Below are positions 1 to 8,564 of a stretch of DNA of 64,000 bases, one piece after another. Positions within the stretch are counted from its first letter, which is position 1. Every line of letters begins with the position of its first letter. The stretch spans positions 186,001-250,000 of the forward strand of contig NZ_JALJCK010000007.1 of the NCBI RefSeq assembly GCF_022899355.1. Reading direction: 5' to 3'. A program made the translations under genes and the position numbers. The notes beneath the pieces are model-generated. The model was not told the origin of the DNA. It made no database searches and saw only the letters and a program-made list of their open reading frames with translations. This DNA is from Shinella yambaruensis. Its GTDB lineage: Bacteria > Pseudomonadota > Alphaproteobacteria > Rhizobiales > Rhizobiaceae.

Positions 1-13
1 AAGGGAGATTGCA

Positions 14-778
14 ATGATACCTCGACGTGGAGAAAACAAGACAGCGCTCGTCACCGGAGCGTCCCGTGGTATCGGACGGGCGATCGCCGAGCGGTTGGCT
101 GCCGAAGGATACAGGGTCTTCGCGAACGACCTGAAGGCGCGCGAGGCCGACCTTTCGGACCTTGCTGCCGAAGTGCGGAATGCCGGCGGACTCTGCGAAG
201 TCATCTATTGTGACGTCAGCGATCCGGTCTCGGTCGAGACGATGGCGCGGGACCTTCTGGCAGCAGGCGGTCGTCTCGATCTCTTGGTCAACAATGCCGG
301 TGTACGTTCCGTCCACCAGACGGGCGAAATCGAGCCCGACGAATGGGACCGGATGTTCGCCGTCAACACCAAGGGCACGTTCCTCGTGACCAAGGCCTTC
401 CTTCCGCATTTTCGGGCAAAGGGATCTGGCCGCATCGTCAACATCGCATCCATCGGCGGAAAGCGCGGCGGACCGGGCGAGTCCCACTACTGCGCGTCCA
501 AGGCCGCGGTAATCAACTTCACGCAGGCTCTCGCTGTCGAGGTCGCCAAGGAGGGGATCACTGTCAACGCCGTATGCCCCGGTGTCATCGATACCGATAT
601 GGGCCGGTCCCATCTCCAAGATCCGGAAACCTTGAGAAAGGTTCTCGAGAAAACCGCGATGGGCCGCGTGGGCTATCCGCAGGATGTCGTCGGATCGGTC
701 GCATTTTTCGGGTCCGACGATGCTGCCTTCATCACCGGCCAGTCGCTGAACGTCGACGGCGGAATCATCTTCCATTGA
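14..778 (+). CDS. SDR family NAD(P)-dependent oxidoreductase
   Basis: Classical short-chain dehydrogenase of 254 aa, the usual family length. The nucleotide-binding motif TGASRGIG lies at residues 14-21, an NNAG motif follows near residue 94, and the catalytic Tyr-Lys pair is in SHYCASKAA (Y159, K163). The C-terminal LNVDGG is also typical. It should oxidise or reduce a sugar, polyol or keto-acid; the substrate cannot be read from sequence. The start is fixed by AGGGAG 6-7 nt upstream of the ATG. It is followed after 58 nt by a sugar-type ABC ATPase, and a second SDR and D-psicose epimerase follow in the same direction, so it probably belongs to a ketose or polyol catabolic operon that begins left of the window. 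Confidence 0.9.
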   Translation: MIPRRGENKTALVTGASRGIGRAIAERLAAEGYRVFANDLKAREADLSDLAAEVRNAGGLCEVIYCDVSDPVSVETMARDLLAAGGRLDLLVNNAGVRSVHQTGEIEPDEWDRMFAVNTKGTFLVTKAFLPHFRAKGSGRIVNIASIGGKRGGPGESHYCASKAAVINFTQALAVEVAKEGITVNAVCPGVIDTDMGRSHLQDPETLRKVLEKTAMGRVGYPQDVVGSVAFFGSDDAAFITGQSLNVDGGIIFH

Positions 779-836
779 GCCGCCGCCCGGACAATGCGCG
801 GCCGCCTTGTCGCCGCACACAAGAGGAGGAACTATC

Positions 837-1955
837 ATGGGCGAAATAGCGCTCCAGAATATCGTCAAGCGCTTCGGCGAACTCGATGTCATCCGCAACA
901 TCAGCCTTACGGTGAAGGATGGCGAGTTCGTCGTGTTCGTCGGCCCGTCCGGTTGCGGCAAATCCTCCCTGCTGCGGCTGATCACCGGCCTGGAGGACGT
1001 GTCGGACGGTCAGGTTCTCATTGACGGCCGCGACGTGACGAAGCTGGCACCGTCCGAACGGCAGCTTGCCATGGTGTTCCAGTCCTATGCACTGTTCCCG
1101 CACCTGACGGTGGCCGACAATATCGGATTTGGCCTGCGTGTATCCGGCCGGCCGAAGAAGGAGATCCGCGAACGGGTTTTGACGGCAGCGCGTGCGCTGG
1201 AGCTCGAACCCTATCTCGACCGGTTTCCGCGCCAGTTGTCCGGCGGCCAGCGCCAGCGCGTCGCCATCGGCCGGGCGATCGTGCGCGCGCCCTCCGCATT
1301 CCTGTTCGACGAGCCTTTGTCGAACCTCGATGCCGCGCTGCGCGTCCAGATGCGTCTGGAGCTGATCCGCCTTCATGACGAACTGAAGACGACGATGATC
1401 TACGTGACGCATGACCAGGTGGAGGCCATGACCATGGCCGACCGTATCGTCGTCCTCAACGCAGGCCGCGTCGAGCAGTTCGACACTCCGATCGCGCTCT
1501 ATGATGCGCCCGCCAACCGCTTCGTCGCCGGTTTCATCGGCTCGCCGAAGATGAACTTCATCGATGCAACCGCGGCCGGTCCCAATCGCATCGAGACGTC
1601 GGCCGGCGGCCTCGATATCGCCAACCTCAAGGAGCCGCTTCCTGACGGCAGGCTCACATTCGGCATCCGTCCCGAGCACCTGCGCTACGACCGTCATGTC
1701 GGCGTATGGAGCGGCACGATCCTCGTGGAGGAGCAGCTCGGCAGCGATGCGTATTTCACGGTCGATGTGAAATCACTCGGTACGCTGACCGTGCGCGCGG
1801 TCGGTGAACGCGGCTACCGTCGCGGCGACACCATTTTCCTGACACCCGATCCGGATCGCTCGCATGTCTTCGATGCGCAGGGCAGGGCGCTGACGCGGCC
1901 AACGACTATGGCTTCCGGCTCGACGGCAGCGCGGGTGCAGACGGGCACCGCCTGA
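837..1955 (+). CDS. ABC transporter ATP-binding protein, MalK/UgpC (CUT1) type
   Basis: ATPase of 372 aa energising a sugar or polyol importer at the inner membrane face. Walker [10 protein letters not shown] is at residues 36-44, the signature is LSGGQRQRV, Walker B is [11 protein letters not shown], and the switch is [11 protein letters not shown]-terminal TOBE/MalK regulatory region of about 130 residues follows. An upstream TTG at 807 is in frame, but the AGAGGAGG-like Shine-Dalgarno just before 837 decides the ATG. No permease or binding protein lies beside it, so they are either left of the window or the ATPase serves a remote importer. Its place between two SDR genes and a ketose epimerase suggests a rare sugar or polyol cargo (inference). 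Confidence 0.93.
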   Translation: MGEIALQNIVKRFGELDVIRNISLTVKDGEFVVFVGPSGCGKSSLLRLITGLEDVSDGQVLIDGRDVTKLAPSERQLAMVFQSYALFPHLTVADNIGFGLRVSGRPKKEIRERVLTAARALELEPYLDRFPRQLSGGQRQRVAIGRAIVRAPSAFLFDEPLSNLDAALRVQMRLELIRLHDELKTTMIYVTHDQVEAMTMADRIVVLNAGRVEQFDTPIALYDAPANRFVAGFIGSPKMNFIDATAAGPNRIETSAGGLDIANLKEPLPDGRLTFGIRPEHLRYDRHVGVWSGTILVEEQLGSDAYFTVDVKSLGTLTVRAVGERGYRRGDTIFLTPDPDRSHVFDAQGRALTRPTTMASGSTAARVQTGTA

Positions 1956-1983
1956 TTAACTTCACGTTCCAAGAGGAATGACC

Positions 1984-2754
1984 ATGTATATGGAAAAACT
2001 GAGACTTGATGGAAAGCTTGCCGTCGTGACCGGCGGCAGCCGAGGGATCGGCCTTGCCATTGCAGAGGCGCTGGCCGAGGCGGGCGCGCGCGTCATCCTG
2101 CTTGATCGCGATACGGCATCCCTTGAAGAGGGCCGGGCTGCCCTGCTGGCGAAGGGCTTCGATGCCGGAACGTATACCGCCGATGTCACCGACTCCGCCG
2201 CCGTGCAACGCGCCGCGGATGAGATCGCCGCAAAGCACGGCGTCGCCGACATCCTCGTCGCCAATGCCGGAATCGGACGGCCGCCGGTCGCCGCAGAGGA
2301 TGTTGAAGATGCCGACTGGCTCGCTGTCAACGATGTCAACCTGAACGGCGTTTTCTGGTGCAACCGCGCCTTCGGCCGCCACATGCTCGTCAGGGGCCGT
2401 GGCGCGATCGTCAACATCGGGTCGATGTCCGGCCTGATCGTCAACCGCCCGCAGGGGCAGTCGCACTACAACGCCTCCAAGGCGGCCGTGCATCACCTGA
2501 CCCATTCGCTCGCCGCCGAATGGGCGGGGCGCGGGGTGCGCGTCAACGCGGTCGCTCCGACCTATATCGAAACCCCGCTCATCGCCCACGCCGAAGCAAG
2601 CGGCCTTGCGGCCGCCTGGCGCGCCGATACGCCGATGGGCCGTTTCGGCCAGGCGCACGAGGTGGCGAGCGTCGTGCATTTCCTCGCTTCCGACGCCGCA
2701 AGCCTGATGACGGGGGCAGTCGTCCCGGTCGACGGCGGGTTCACCTGCTGGTGA
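1984..2754 (+). CDS. SDR family oxidoreductase
   Basis: Second short-chain dehydrogenase of the module, 256 aa from this start. It has TGGSRGIG at residues 16-23, NAGIG, and the catalytic Tyr-Lys in SHYNASKAAV (about Y162, K166). The C-terminal VPVDGGFTCW is typical of polyol/sugar SDRs. An ATG at 1978 touches the AAGAGGA ribosome-binding site, so the ATG at 1984, 7 nt beyond AGAGG, is the better start. It is 28 nt downstream of the ABC ATPase and shares its strand, consistent with one operon. It most likely interconverts a polyol and a ketose that feeds the epimerase downstream; that role is inferred from context only. Confidence 0.9.
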   Translation: MYMEKLRLDGKLAVVTGGSRGIGLAIAEALAEAGARVILLDRDTASLEEGRAALLAKGFDAGTYTADVTDSAAVQRAADEIAAKHGVADILVANAGIGRPPVAAEDVEDADWLAVNDVNLNGVFWCNRAFGRHMLVRGRGAIVNIGSMSGLIVNRPQGQSHYNASKAAVHHLTHSLAAEWAGRGVRVNAVAPTYIETPLIAHAEASGLAAAWRADTPMGRFGQAHEVASVVHFLASDAASLMTGAVVPVDGGFTCW

Positions 2755-2873
2755 TCGCAGCGCGCGCCCACGCTCGAAGCCGATACCGAAATTTCATTCG
2801 CTGATCGCGTCCCCCGGTTGCCCGCCGAGTGGCCGGTACGAACACACACAACCAAGATCGTAGAGAGGCTCCA

Positions 2874-3743
2874 ATGAAGCATGGAATTTACTACTCTTAC
2901 TGGGAAAAAGAATGGAGCGCCAAGTTCGGCCCTTATGTCGAGAAGGTTGCGAGACTTGGTTTCGATATTATCGAGGTCGCTGCGCACCACATCAACGAGT
3001 ACAGCGATGCGGATCTCGCCATCATCAGGCAGACCGCAAAGGATAACAATATCATCCTCACGGCCGGGATCGGCCCTTCCAAGACGAGGAACCTGTCGTC
3101 ACCTGACAGTGCGGTGCGCCAGGCGGGCAGGGCATTCTTCGAGCAAACGCTCACAAACGTCGCCAAGCTCGATATCAAGACGATCGGTGGCGCGCTGCAT
3201 TCCTACTGGCCTGTCGACTATTCCAAGCCGGTCGACAAGGAGGGTGACCGTGCGCGTGGTGTCGAGGGGATCCATGACATTGCGGACTTCGCCAGCGATC
3301 TGGGCATCAACCTCTGCATCGAGGTGCTCAACCGCTTCGAGAACCACGTTGTCAACACCGCCGCTGAAGGGGTCGCCTTCGTGAAGGATGTCGGGAAGCC
3401 GAATGTCAAAGTCATGCTCGATACGTTCCACATGAACATCGAGGAAGATAGCTTTGGCGAGGCGATCCGTACCGCCGGCCCGCTGCTCGGTCATTTCCAC
3501 ACGGGGGAAAGCAATCGCCGTGTACCCGGTAAAGGCAGGATTCCCTGGCACGAGGTCGGTCTCGCCCTCCGCGATATCAAATACACCGGTGCTGTCGTCA
3601 TGGAGCCGTTCGTAAAGACCGGCGGAACCATCGGATCCGACATCAGGGTTTGGCGCGATCTCAGCGAAGGCGCAGACGAAGCGAAAATGGACGAGGACGC
3701 GAAAAACGCACTCGCATTCTCTCGCTTCGTGCTGGGAGGTTGA
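2874..3743 (+). CDS. D-psicose (D-allulose) 3-epimerase
   Basis: Sugar epimerase of the xylose-isomerase-like TIM-barrel family, 289 aa. It aligns by memory without gaps to the characterised Agrobacterium tumefaciens D-psicose 3-epimerase, sharing the start MKHGIYYSYW and the end ALAFSRFVLGG. The four metal/catalytic residues are in place: Glu in CIEVLNRFE (about 150), Asp in VMLDTFHMN (183), His in GHFHTGE (209) and Glu in VVMEPF (244). It should interconvert D-fructose and D-psicose, or D-tagatose and D-sorbose, at C3. The start follows AGAGAGG; an upstream in-frame start at 2829 lacks one. It sits between an SDR and a P-loop kinase in a likely rare-ketose catabolic operon. Confidence 0.93.
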   Translation: MKHGIYYSYWEKEWSAKFGPYVEKVARLGFDIIEVAAHHINEYSDADLAIIRQTAKDNNIILTAGIGPSKTRNLSSPDSAVRQAGRAFFEQTLTNVAKLDIKTIGGALHSYWPVDYSKPVDKEGDRARGVEGIHDIADFASDLGINLCIEVLNRFENHVVNTAAEGVAFVKDVGKPNVKVMLDTFHMNIEEDSFGEAIRTAGPLLGHFHTGESNRRVPGKGRIPWHEVGLALRDIKYTGAVVMEPFVKTGGTIGSDIRVWRDLSEGADEAKMDEDAKNALAFSRFVLGG

Positions 3744-3862
3744 CTGCCGACGGAATTGTAGGTGCGGGCACAGGCATAGCTTGATCCGCTCGCGCCGACC
3801 GTCAATTCAGCCGCGGCGTTGCGGCCGCCGCGGCCCGTCCGCAATACCTGAGGGAAACTTCC

Positions 3863-4531
3863 ATGAGCAGCATAGAAGACAACGCACGCCGGATCGCAGA
3901 CATTGCCTTGCAGCGGTTTATCGATGTCGGAAACCGGCGAGTTCTAATCGCCGTCGCGGGGGCGCCCGGTTCTGGAAAATCGACCTTGGCGGAACGCGCC
4001 GTCGACCTCATCAATGAACAGCGCTCCGTCAAGGCCGCGCTCTTCCCCATGGATGGATATCACTATGATGACGCGGTGCTGGAGGCCATGGGGCGCCGTG
4101 CGTTCAAAGGTGCGATCGATACCTTCGATGCTCACGGCCTGCGGCACATGTTGCAACGCCTGAAGGCGAACGAGGATGACGTCGTCGCCATCCCGGTTTT
4201 CGACCGCTCGATCGAGATTGCCCGCGCCGGCGGCAGGCTCATCCCGCAATCCACCGACATCATCGTCTGCGAAGGGAACTATCTGCTTGCTCGACAGGCG
4301 CCCTGGGATCGTCTCAAGCCGATTTTCGACTTCACCATCTTTGTCGATGTCGATGAGGGGGAACTGCGGCGGCGCCTCCAGCAACGGTGGTGCGGCTACG
4401 GCCTGGACGAAGCGGAGGTCAACAGGAAGGTCGAAGAGAACGACCTCCCTAACGGTCTGTCCATTGTGTCTACGAGCGTCGAACCGGACCTTCGCCTGGA
4501 GAACGCAGAGAAAGGCGAGCCGGCGCTCTGA
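3863..4531 (+). CDS. P-loop kinase of the uridine/pantothenate kinase-like family (FrcK-like)
   Basis: Protein of 222 aa with Walker A GAPGSGKST at residues 33-41, a substrate-loop FPMDGYHYDD typical of the phosphoribulokinase/uridine kinase fold, and IIVCEGNYLL as the Walker B strand. The later RRRLQQRW basic segment resembles the lid. Close relatives in rhizobia are annotated as FrcK-like sugar kinases or nucleoside kinase family proteins; the phosphate acceptor is not deducible. The start is preceded by GAGGGAAA. It is 119 nt behind the D-psicose epimerase on the same strand, which suggests phosphorylation of the ketose made by the epimerase (inference). It is the last intact gene of the left-hand sugar module. 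Confidence 0.8.
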   Translation: MSSIEDNARRIADIALQRFIDVGNRRVLIAVAGAPGSGKSTLAERAVDLINEQRSVKAALFPMDGYHYDDAVLEAMGRRAFKGAIDTFDAHGLRHMLQRLKANEDDVVAIPVFDRSIEIARAGGRLIPQSTDIIVCEGNYLLARQAPWDRLKPIFDFTIFVDVDEGELRRRLQQRWCGYGLDEAEVNRKVEENDLPNGLSIVSTSVEPDLRLENAEKGEPAL

Positions 4532-4565
4532 CCGGCCGCCGTCTTTTTCACCACTCTCCCCAAGG

Positions 4566-4675
4566 TCAGCGAGCACCTGTTGTTCCGAGTGCCGCGAGCC
4601 GGTAGAGGCGCTGGTTGTGCGCCTTGATGATCTGGCGGACAGCTTCCGCCTCGCCCGCTACGGCGCGGCCTCAGA
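4566..4675 (-). pseudogene. Possible remnant of an ECF sigma factor N-terminus
   Basis: Immediately after the yciI stop, and in the same minus-strand frame, about 36 codons read GEAEAVRQIIKAHNQRLYRL and then degrade to a stop at 4566-4568. This resembles the first helix of region 2 of RpoE-like ECF sigma factors. There is no start codon or downstream sigma domain. ECF sigma genes are often paired with yciI-like genes, which makes a truncated relic plausible, but the segment is short and the match could be chance. Confidence 0.3.
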
Positions 4676-5008
4676 TCAGGGCGCCTCTTCCAGTGGCCAG
4701 ACTTCAACGACACCATGCGCCACCGCGCAAGGGACGGCTGACACCTTCTCGATGGCTTCGGCCAGATTGGCAGCCTCGATGACGGCGAACCCGGCGACCG
4801 GCAAGGTGGACGACATGAACGGTCCGTCACGCGTGTCTATTCCGCTGCCCTCTGGATTGCGGACCTGTACCGGGGTTCCCGCGATCCCCATCAGCGCGCC
4901 TTCGGACCGAAGCTTTGCGTCCTGGGCATGAGCGGCGTCTCTGACTGCCTTGGGCGTGCGATCGTAGTCGGCCGGATCGCCATATCCAATCGTGATAAAC
5001 TTGGGCAT
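4676..5008 (-). CDS. YciI family protein (YCII-related domain)
   Basis: Small alpha/beta-barrel protein of 110 aa starting MPKFITIGYGD. It shows the family arrangement: an N-terminal strand, an AAHAQDAKLRSEGALMGIAG helix-turn, the DGPF segment, and a C-terminal strand AHGVVEVWPL. YCII proteins are dimeric; their biochemical role is mostly unknown. The start is set by an AGGAGA ribosome-binding site (minus strand). It lies only 4 nt behind gluconokinase, so the two are probably cotranscribed. A possible ECF sigma remnant follows its stop codon in the same frame. Confidence 0.85.
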   Translation of the reverse strand: MPKFITIGYGDPADYDRTPKAVRDAAHAQDAKLRSEGALMGIAGTPVQVRNPEGSGIDTRDGPFMSSTLPVAGFAVIEAANLAEAIEKVSAVPCAVAHGVVEVWPLEEAP

Positions 5009-5012
5009 CGCT

Positions 5013-5567
5013 TTATCTCCTGTCAGCGGTTTCGAGCCGCGTTGCACCGGATGGCGTGGCGAGCAGTTCGACGGTTGTCCGCACGAGGGCGTCGAGCGGC
5101 TGGTCGATATCGACGCGGATGGCATTCTCGTCGTCCTGCGGTTCCTCCAGCGCCGCGAACTGGCTGTCCAGCAGGCTTGTCGGCATGAAATGACCGCTCC
5201 TTGCGCTCATCCGCGCGGCGATGACCTGCCGGGTGCCGGCCAGATAGATGAAGGTCACGGGATGGCGGGCTTCGGCGACGATGGTTTCCCGATAGGCTCG
5301 CTTGAGCGCCGAGCAGCCGATGATCATCCGGTCGCCGGCCGCATCCAGCCTGCGGCCGATGTCGCGCAGCCAAGGCATCCGGTCGGTGTCCGTCAAGGGG
5401 ACGCCCCGGCTCATCTTGTCGATGTTGCCCGGTGGATGCAAGGCGTCGCCATCGAGATAGGTCGCGCCGAGGCAGGTGGCGAAAGCCTCCCCCACGCTCG
5501 ACTTGCCCGATCCCGCAACCCCCATCACGATCATGCGCCGCGGCATGTCGCCGCCCTGTGTCGTCAT
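5013..5567 (-). CDS. gntK: Gluconokinase (GntK family)
   Basis: Cytoplasmic kinase of 184 aa that should phosphorylate D-gluconate to 6-phosphogluconate for the Entner-Doudoroff or pentose phosphate pathway. It has Walker A GVAGSGKSSV near residue 16 and the gluconokinase signature DGDALHPPGNIDKM followed by PLTDTDRMPWL. The later segments GCSALKRAYRE and SGHFMPTSLLDSQ are also family hallmarks. The ATG overlaps the stop of the upstream LacI-type regulator gene in ATGA, with AGGAGG before it. The gene looks intact although the regulator upstream is broken. Confidence 0.93.
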   Translation of the reverse strand: MTTQGGDMPRRMIVMGVAGSGKSSVGEAFATCLGATYLDGDALHPPGNIDKMSRGVPLTDTDRMPWLRDIGRRLDAAGDRMIIGCSALKRAYRETIVAEARHPVTFIYLAGTRQVIAARMSARSGHFMPTSLLDSQFAALEEPQDDENAIRVDIDQPLDALVRTTVELLATPSGATRLETADRR

Positions 5568-6094
5568 GGTAGAACCTCCTGTGCATGGCCGGCACGCCGC
5601 GTGCTGTCGCGCTTGACCAGTTCGAAACCGATATCGATCCTGCTGTCCGGCACGGTTTCGCCGTTTATCCGCGCCAGCAGCATTTCGACCGCCCGTTGGA
5701 CCCATCTCCTCGCGAAAGGTGCGGACGCTGGTGATGGCGGGAAAGGCGACGCCTGTAGGCTCCAGATCGTTGAAGCCGCAGATGCCGAACTGGTGGGGAA
5801 CGGCGATCCGCCGCCGCTGGCACTCGAACAGGGCGCCCAGCGCCAGGTCGTCGTTGTTGCAGAAGACGGCGTCGGCATCGGGCGCCTCTGCCAGGAGCGC
5901 GCTGAGCAACTCGCATCCGAGCCCAACGGTGGACGCCTGCGGCGTGGTGACGAGGAGGCGTTCCTCCAGCAGGCCGGCGGCCCGCGTCGCGTCGCGAAAC
6001 CCTTCCAGGCGCCGCTGCGTGCGCGGATCCATGCGCGCGCCGAGAAAGCCGATGCGCCGGTAGCCGCTCTCGATCAGATGGACGGTGGCCGCGC
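5564..6094 (-). pseudogene. Truncated, frameshifted LacI-family (GntR-like gluconate) regulator
   Basis: Only the sugar-binding C-terminal half remains. It begins with TVHLIESGYRRIGFLGARMD, has the LacI-family segment FCNNDDLALGALFECQRR, and ends EVLP at the ATGA overlap with gntK. The N-terminal DNA-binding domain and roughly the first 150 residues are missing. Near 5710 the frame shifts by one base between VRTFREEMG and QRAVEMLLARINGETVP. A TGA stands directly upstream of the remaining reading frame at about 6095. The order regulator-gntK is usual for gluconate utilisation. The protein cannot bind DNA in this form. Confidence 0.85.
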
Positions 6095-6927
6095 CTCAGC
6101 GACGGCAAGATGAAGGTGCGCGGGTTCGGCGACGCATCGCTCGGCCCGGACGTGCAGATGCAGAACGCGCTCGTCGGCGGTGCCCAGGAAATGATGGTCG
6201 GCTCCACCGCGACACTGGTCGGCACCGTCAAGGAATTTGCCCTGTGGGATGCGCCCTTCCTCTTCGCAAGCGCGCAGGAGGCTGACGCCGTGCTTGACGG
6301 GCCGGTCGGGCAAAAGCTGATCGACAGCTTGCAGGCGCAAGGTCTCGTCGGTCTGGTCTACTGGGAAACGGTTTCCGCAACCTCACGAACAGCCGCCTTC
6401 CCATCGAGAAGGCCGACGACCTGAAGGGCGTCAAGCTGCGCGTCATGCAGAACCCCGTCTATCTCCAGATGTTCAACGACGCCGGCGCCAACGCCGTGCC
6501 GCTGCCCTTCTCGGAACTCTTCACGGCCATGGAAACGGGCGCCGTCGACGGGCAGGAGAATCCCTACACCACGATCCTGTCGTCGAAATTCTACGAGGTG
6601 CAGAAGTACCTGACCGTCTCCAACCACGTCTACAGCCCCTGGATCCTGCTGGTGAGCAAGAAGTGGTGGGACGGTCTTTCGGCCGACGAGCAGAAGATCA
6701 TGACCGACGCGGCCATCGCTTCCCGTGATTTCGAGCGCAAGGACACGCGCGAGCAGTCGCAGAAGGCGCTCAAGGCGAAGGGCATGACGGTCAGCGAGCT
6801 TCCCGAGGCCGAACTCGCCAAGTTGCGCGAGATCGCCGCGCCCGCCACCAAAGCTGTGATCGACAGCATCGGCCAGCCCCTCTGGGACGAAGCCCAGGCC
6901 GAACTCGCCAAGCTGCGCGGTAAGTAA
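6095..6927 (+). pseudogene. Truncated, frameshifted TRAP transporter substrate-binding protein (DctP family)
   Basis: The reading begins without a start at LSDGKMKVRGFGDASLG, a segment that normally lies well inside a DctP mature protein, so the signal peptide and first domain strand are gone. It continues through QMQNALVGGAQEMMVGSTAT to GLVYWE, then changes frame near 6365-6370, where GAAAC probably lost one A. The second frame contains VMQNPVYLQMFNDAGANAVP, PLPFSELFTAMETGAVDGQE and the end LRGK. Two lesions make it non-functional. No dctQ or dctM follows. The broken 5' end abuts the equally broken LacI-type regulator gene on the other strand. Confidence 0.88.
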
Positions 6928-6933
6928 AGGAAA

Positions 6934-6965
6934 CGGCCGCATTCGCGAGAGCGCGAATGCGGCCG
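6934..6965 (+). terminator. Strong hairpin after the dctP remnant
   Basis: A perfect 13-bp inverted repeat (CGGCCGCATTCGC at 6934-6946 and its complement at 6953-6965) with a 6-nt loop starts 7 nt after the dctP stop. No T-run follows, so it may be a weak or Rho-assisted terminator, or simply mRNA 3' protection. Confidence 0.55.
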
Positions 6966-7249
6966 GGCCGTGGCGAACGCGTCGAATTTCCTGCGGTGGT
7001 CGGGGACGTCGCTCTCGCCCCCAGTCGATCCACCTTCCTGGTGGTCTTCGTTGAACCAAGGCAGCCGGGAATGCCTGGCGAGACGAAGGCATGGCTGGCG
7101 GATTGTCGTAGCCGGCTCGGTATTCTCGGTCATTCGGTTTGGAGGAGGAGCCGCAGCCGTCGCGCACCGCTTTGCTGGCAAGGTCCATGTGATAGATTTC
7201 GTGCACGGGCCTGTGCCGCATGGGCACCGCTTCGCCCGGGAAAAGACGC
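6966..7249. other. Gene-free stretch between dctP remnant and moeA
   Basis: About 280 nt with no convincing gene on either strand and no recognisable TRAP permease remnant. Open frames cross it but have no family motifs. The moeA promoter should lie here. I saw no ModE-box-like palindrome in it. Confidence 0.5.
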
Positions 7250-8461
7250 ATGGAAAAAAGAACGCCGAAATCGCTCCGGGACGCCCTGGCGTTCATCGAG
7301 GCCTATATCGAAACCTCCATCCCGCCGGTTCGGATGGCCCTGTCTGCAGCGTTCGGCCATGTGCTGGCGGAAGATATCGTCGCGCCGGTCCCCCTGCCGC
7401 GCTTCGACAATGCCGCGATGGATGGCTTTGCCGTTTGTTCCGGCGACATCCGGCCGGACGGAACGGCAAACCTCAGGATCGGGCAGACGATCACGGCCGG
7501 CGAAAGGATCGTGCATGCGCTGCATCCGGGCGAGGCGGCGCGCATCATGACCGGCGCGCTTGTACCGCCCGGCGCCGACCGGGTTGTCGTGCAGGAGGCG
7601 ACGCAGGTGGAGGGCGATGCCGTTCACCTGCGGGCACAGGCCGGGGGAAAACCGCATATCCGCCGCGTCGGCGAAGACGTCTCGATGGGTGATGTCCTGC
7701 TGAAGGCCGGGACACGCATCGGCCCGGGCCAGCTTGCGCTCCTGACGGCGCTCGGCCTTGGCTCCGTGCTGGTCGTGCCGCGGCCGAAGGTGGCGCTGCT
7801 TTCCACCGGCAACGAGCTTGTCGCCAGCCCCGGATTTCTGGAGAACGGCCAGATATACGATACGAACCGGCCGATGCTGTCCCGGATGCTCCAGGCGGCC
7901 GGCGCGGAGGTCACGGATCTCGGCATTGCCGGGGACGATCCCGAAGCGATCCTCGCGCGGCTCGTCGAGGCCGCGAGCGGTCACGATCTCCTCATCTCGT
8001 CCGGCGGCGCCTCCGTCGGCTCCGCCGATCATCTGACGCAGATCGTTTCCCGTCGCGGCTTCCTCGAATTCTGGAAGCTCGACCTGCGGCCGGGCAAGCC
8101 GATCGGGTTTGGCGATATCGACGATTGCCCGATCCTGCTTCTTCCGGGAAGCCCGTTTGCCGCCGCTGTCGGATGCAACCTTATCGGCCGCGCGATTATC
8201 GCCTGCCTGGAAGGAAAGGCACCCGGGAGGAACACCTGGCGGCTTCCCGTCAGCCGGCCGGTCTCCAGATCGGGCAGCGGGACGCAGGTTCTTCCGGGGC
8301 GGCTTTGCCATGAGCCGGGCCATGCAACGGCGGTCGAACCGCTGCCGTATGAGGGCTCGGCCAGCCTTCGTGCTCTCGCGTTCGCGGATGTCATGCTTGT
8401 CCTTTCCCCAGAGCAAGGGAATATCGCGGCCGGCGAGCTTGTCGACGTCCTGCCGGTTTGA
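7250..8461 (+). CDS. moeA: Molybdopterin molybdenumtransferase (MoeA family)
   Basis: Protein of 403 aa, close to E. coli MoeA (411). It inserts molybdate into adenylylated molybdopterin in Moco synthesis. Family landmarks are PLPRFDNAAMDGFAV (residues about 48-62), GDVLLKAGTRI, VALLSTGNELV, QIYDTNRPML, SSGGASVGSADHL near residue 250 and LRPGKPIGFG followed by LLPGSPFAAAV. The last motif is more often LPGNPVS, so this may be a divergent paralogue or a tungsten-related MoeA. An in-frame upstream start at 7220 lacks a ribosome-binding site. It lies 103 nt upstream of the first binding-protein gene of a Mo/W-type transport locus and is on the same strand. Confidence 0.9.
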   Translation: MEKRTPKSLRDALAFIEAYIETSIPPVRMALSAAFGHVLAEDIVAPVPLPRFDNAAMDGFAVCSGDIRPDGTANLRIGQTITAGERIVHALHPGEAARIMTGALVPPGADRVVVQEATQVEGDAVHLRAQAGGKPHIRRVGEDVSMGDVLLKAGTRIGPGQLALLTALGLGSVLVVPRPKVALLSTGNELVASPGFLENGQIYDTNRPMLSRMLQAAGAEVTDLGIAGDDPEAILARLVEAASGHDLLISSGGASVGSADHLTQIVSRRGFLEFWKLDLRPGKPIGFGDIDDCPILLLPGSPFAAAVGCNLIGRAIIACLEGKAPGRNTWRLPVSRPVSRSGSGTQVLPGRLCHEPGHATAVEPLPYEGSASLRALAFADVMLVLSPEQGNIAAGELVDVLPV

Positions 8462-8528
8462 CGCCGGCATCCTTCCATAGCAGCGGACACGGGAATGGCG
8501 CGAATGTTGCCATGCCGTCGCAAACCAG

Positions 8529-8552
8529 CGATATGTTTGCTACAATATATCG
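8529..8552 (+). promoter_or_regulatory. Candidate ModE box (Mo-box) upstream of the first binding-protein gene
   Basis: A 24-bp imperfect palindrome with CGATATGT (8529-8536) and ATATATCG (8545-8552) around an 8-bp centre. Length and half-sites resemble ModE operators of E. coli and Rhodobacter (CG-N-TAT ... ATA-N-CG). It ends 12 bp before the ATG at 8565 and overlaps a possible -10 element TACAAT, so binding would repress. A related 24-bp palindrome stands at 11019. Confidence 0.65.
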
Positions 8553-8564
8553 TGGGAGAGAAAC

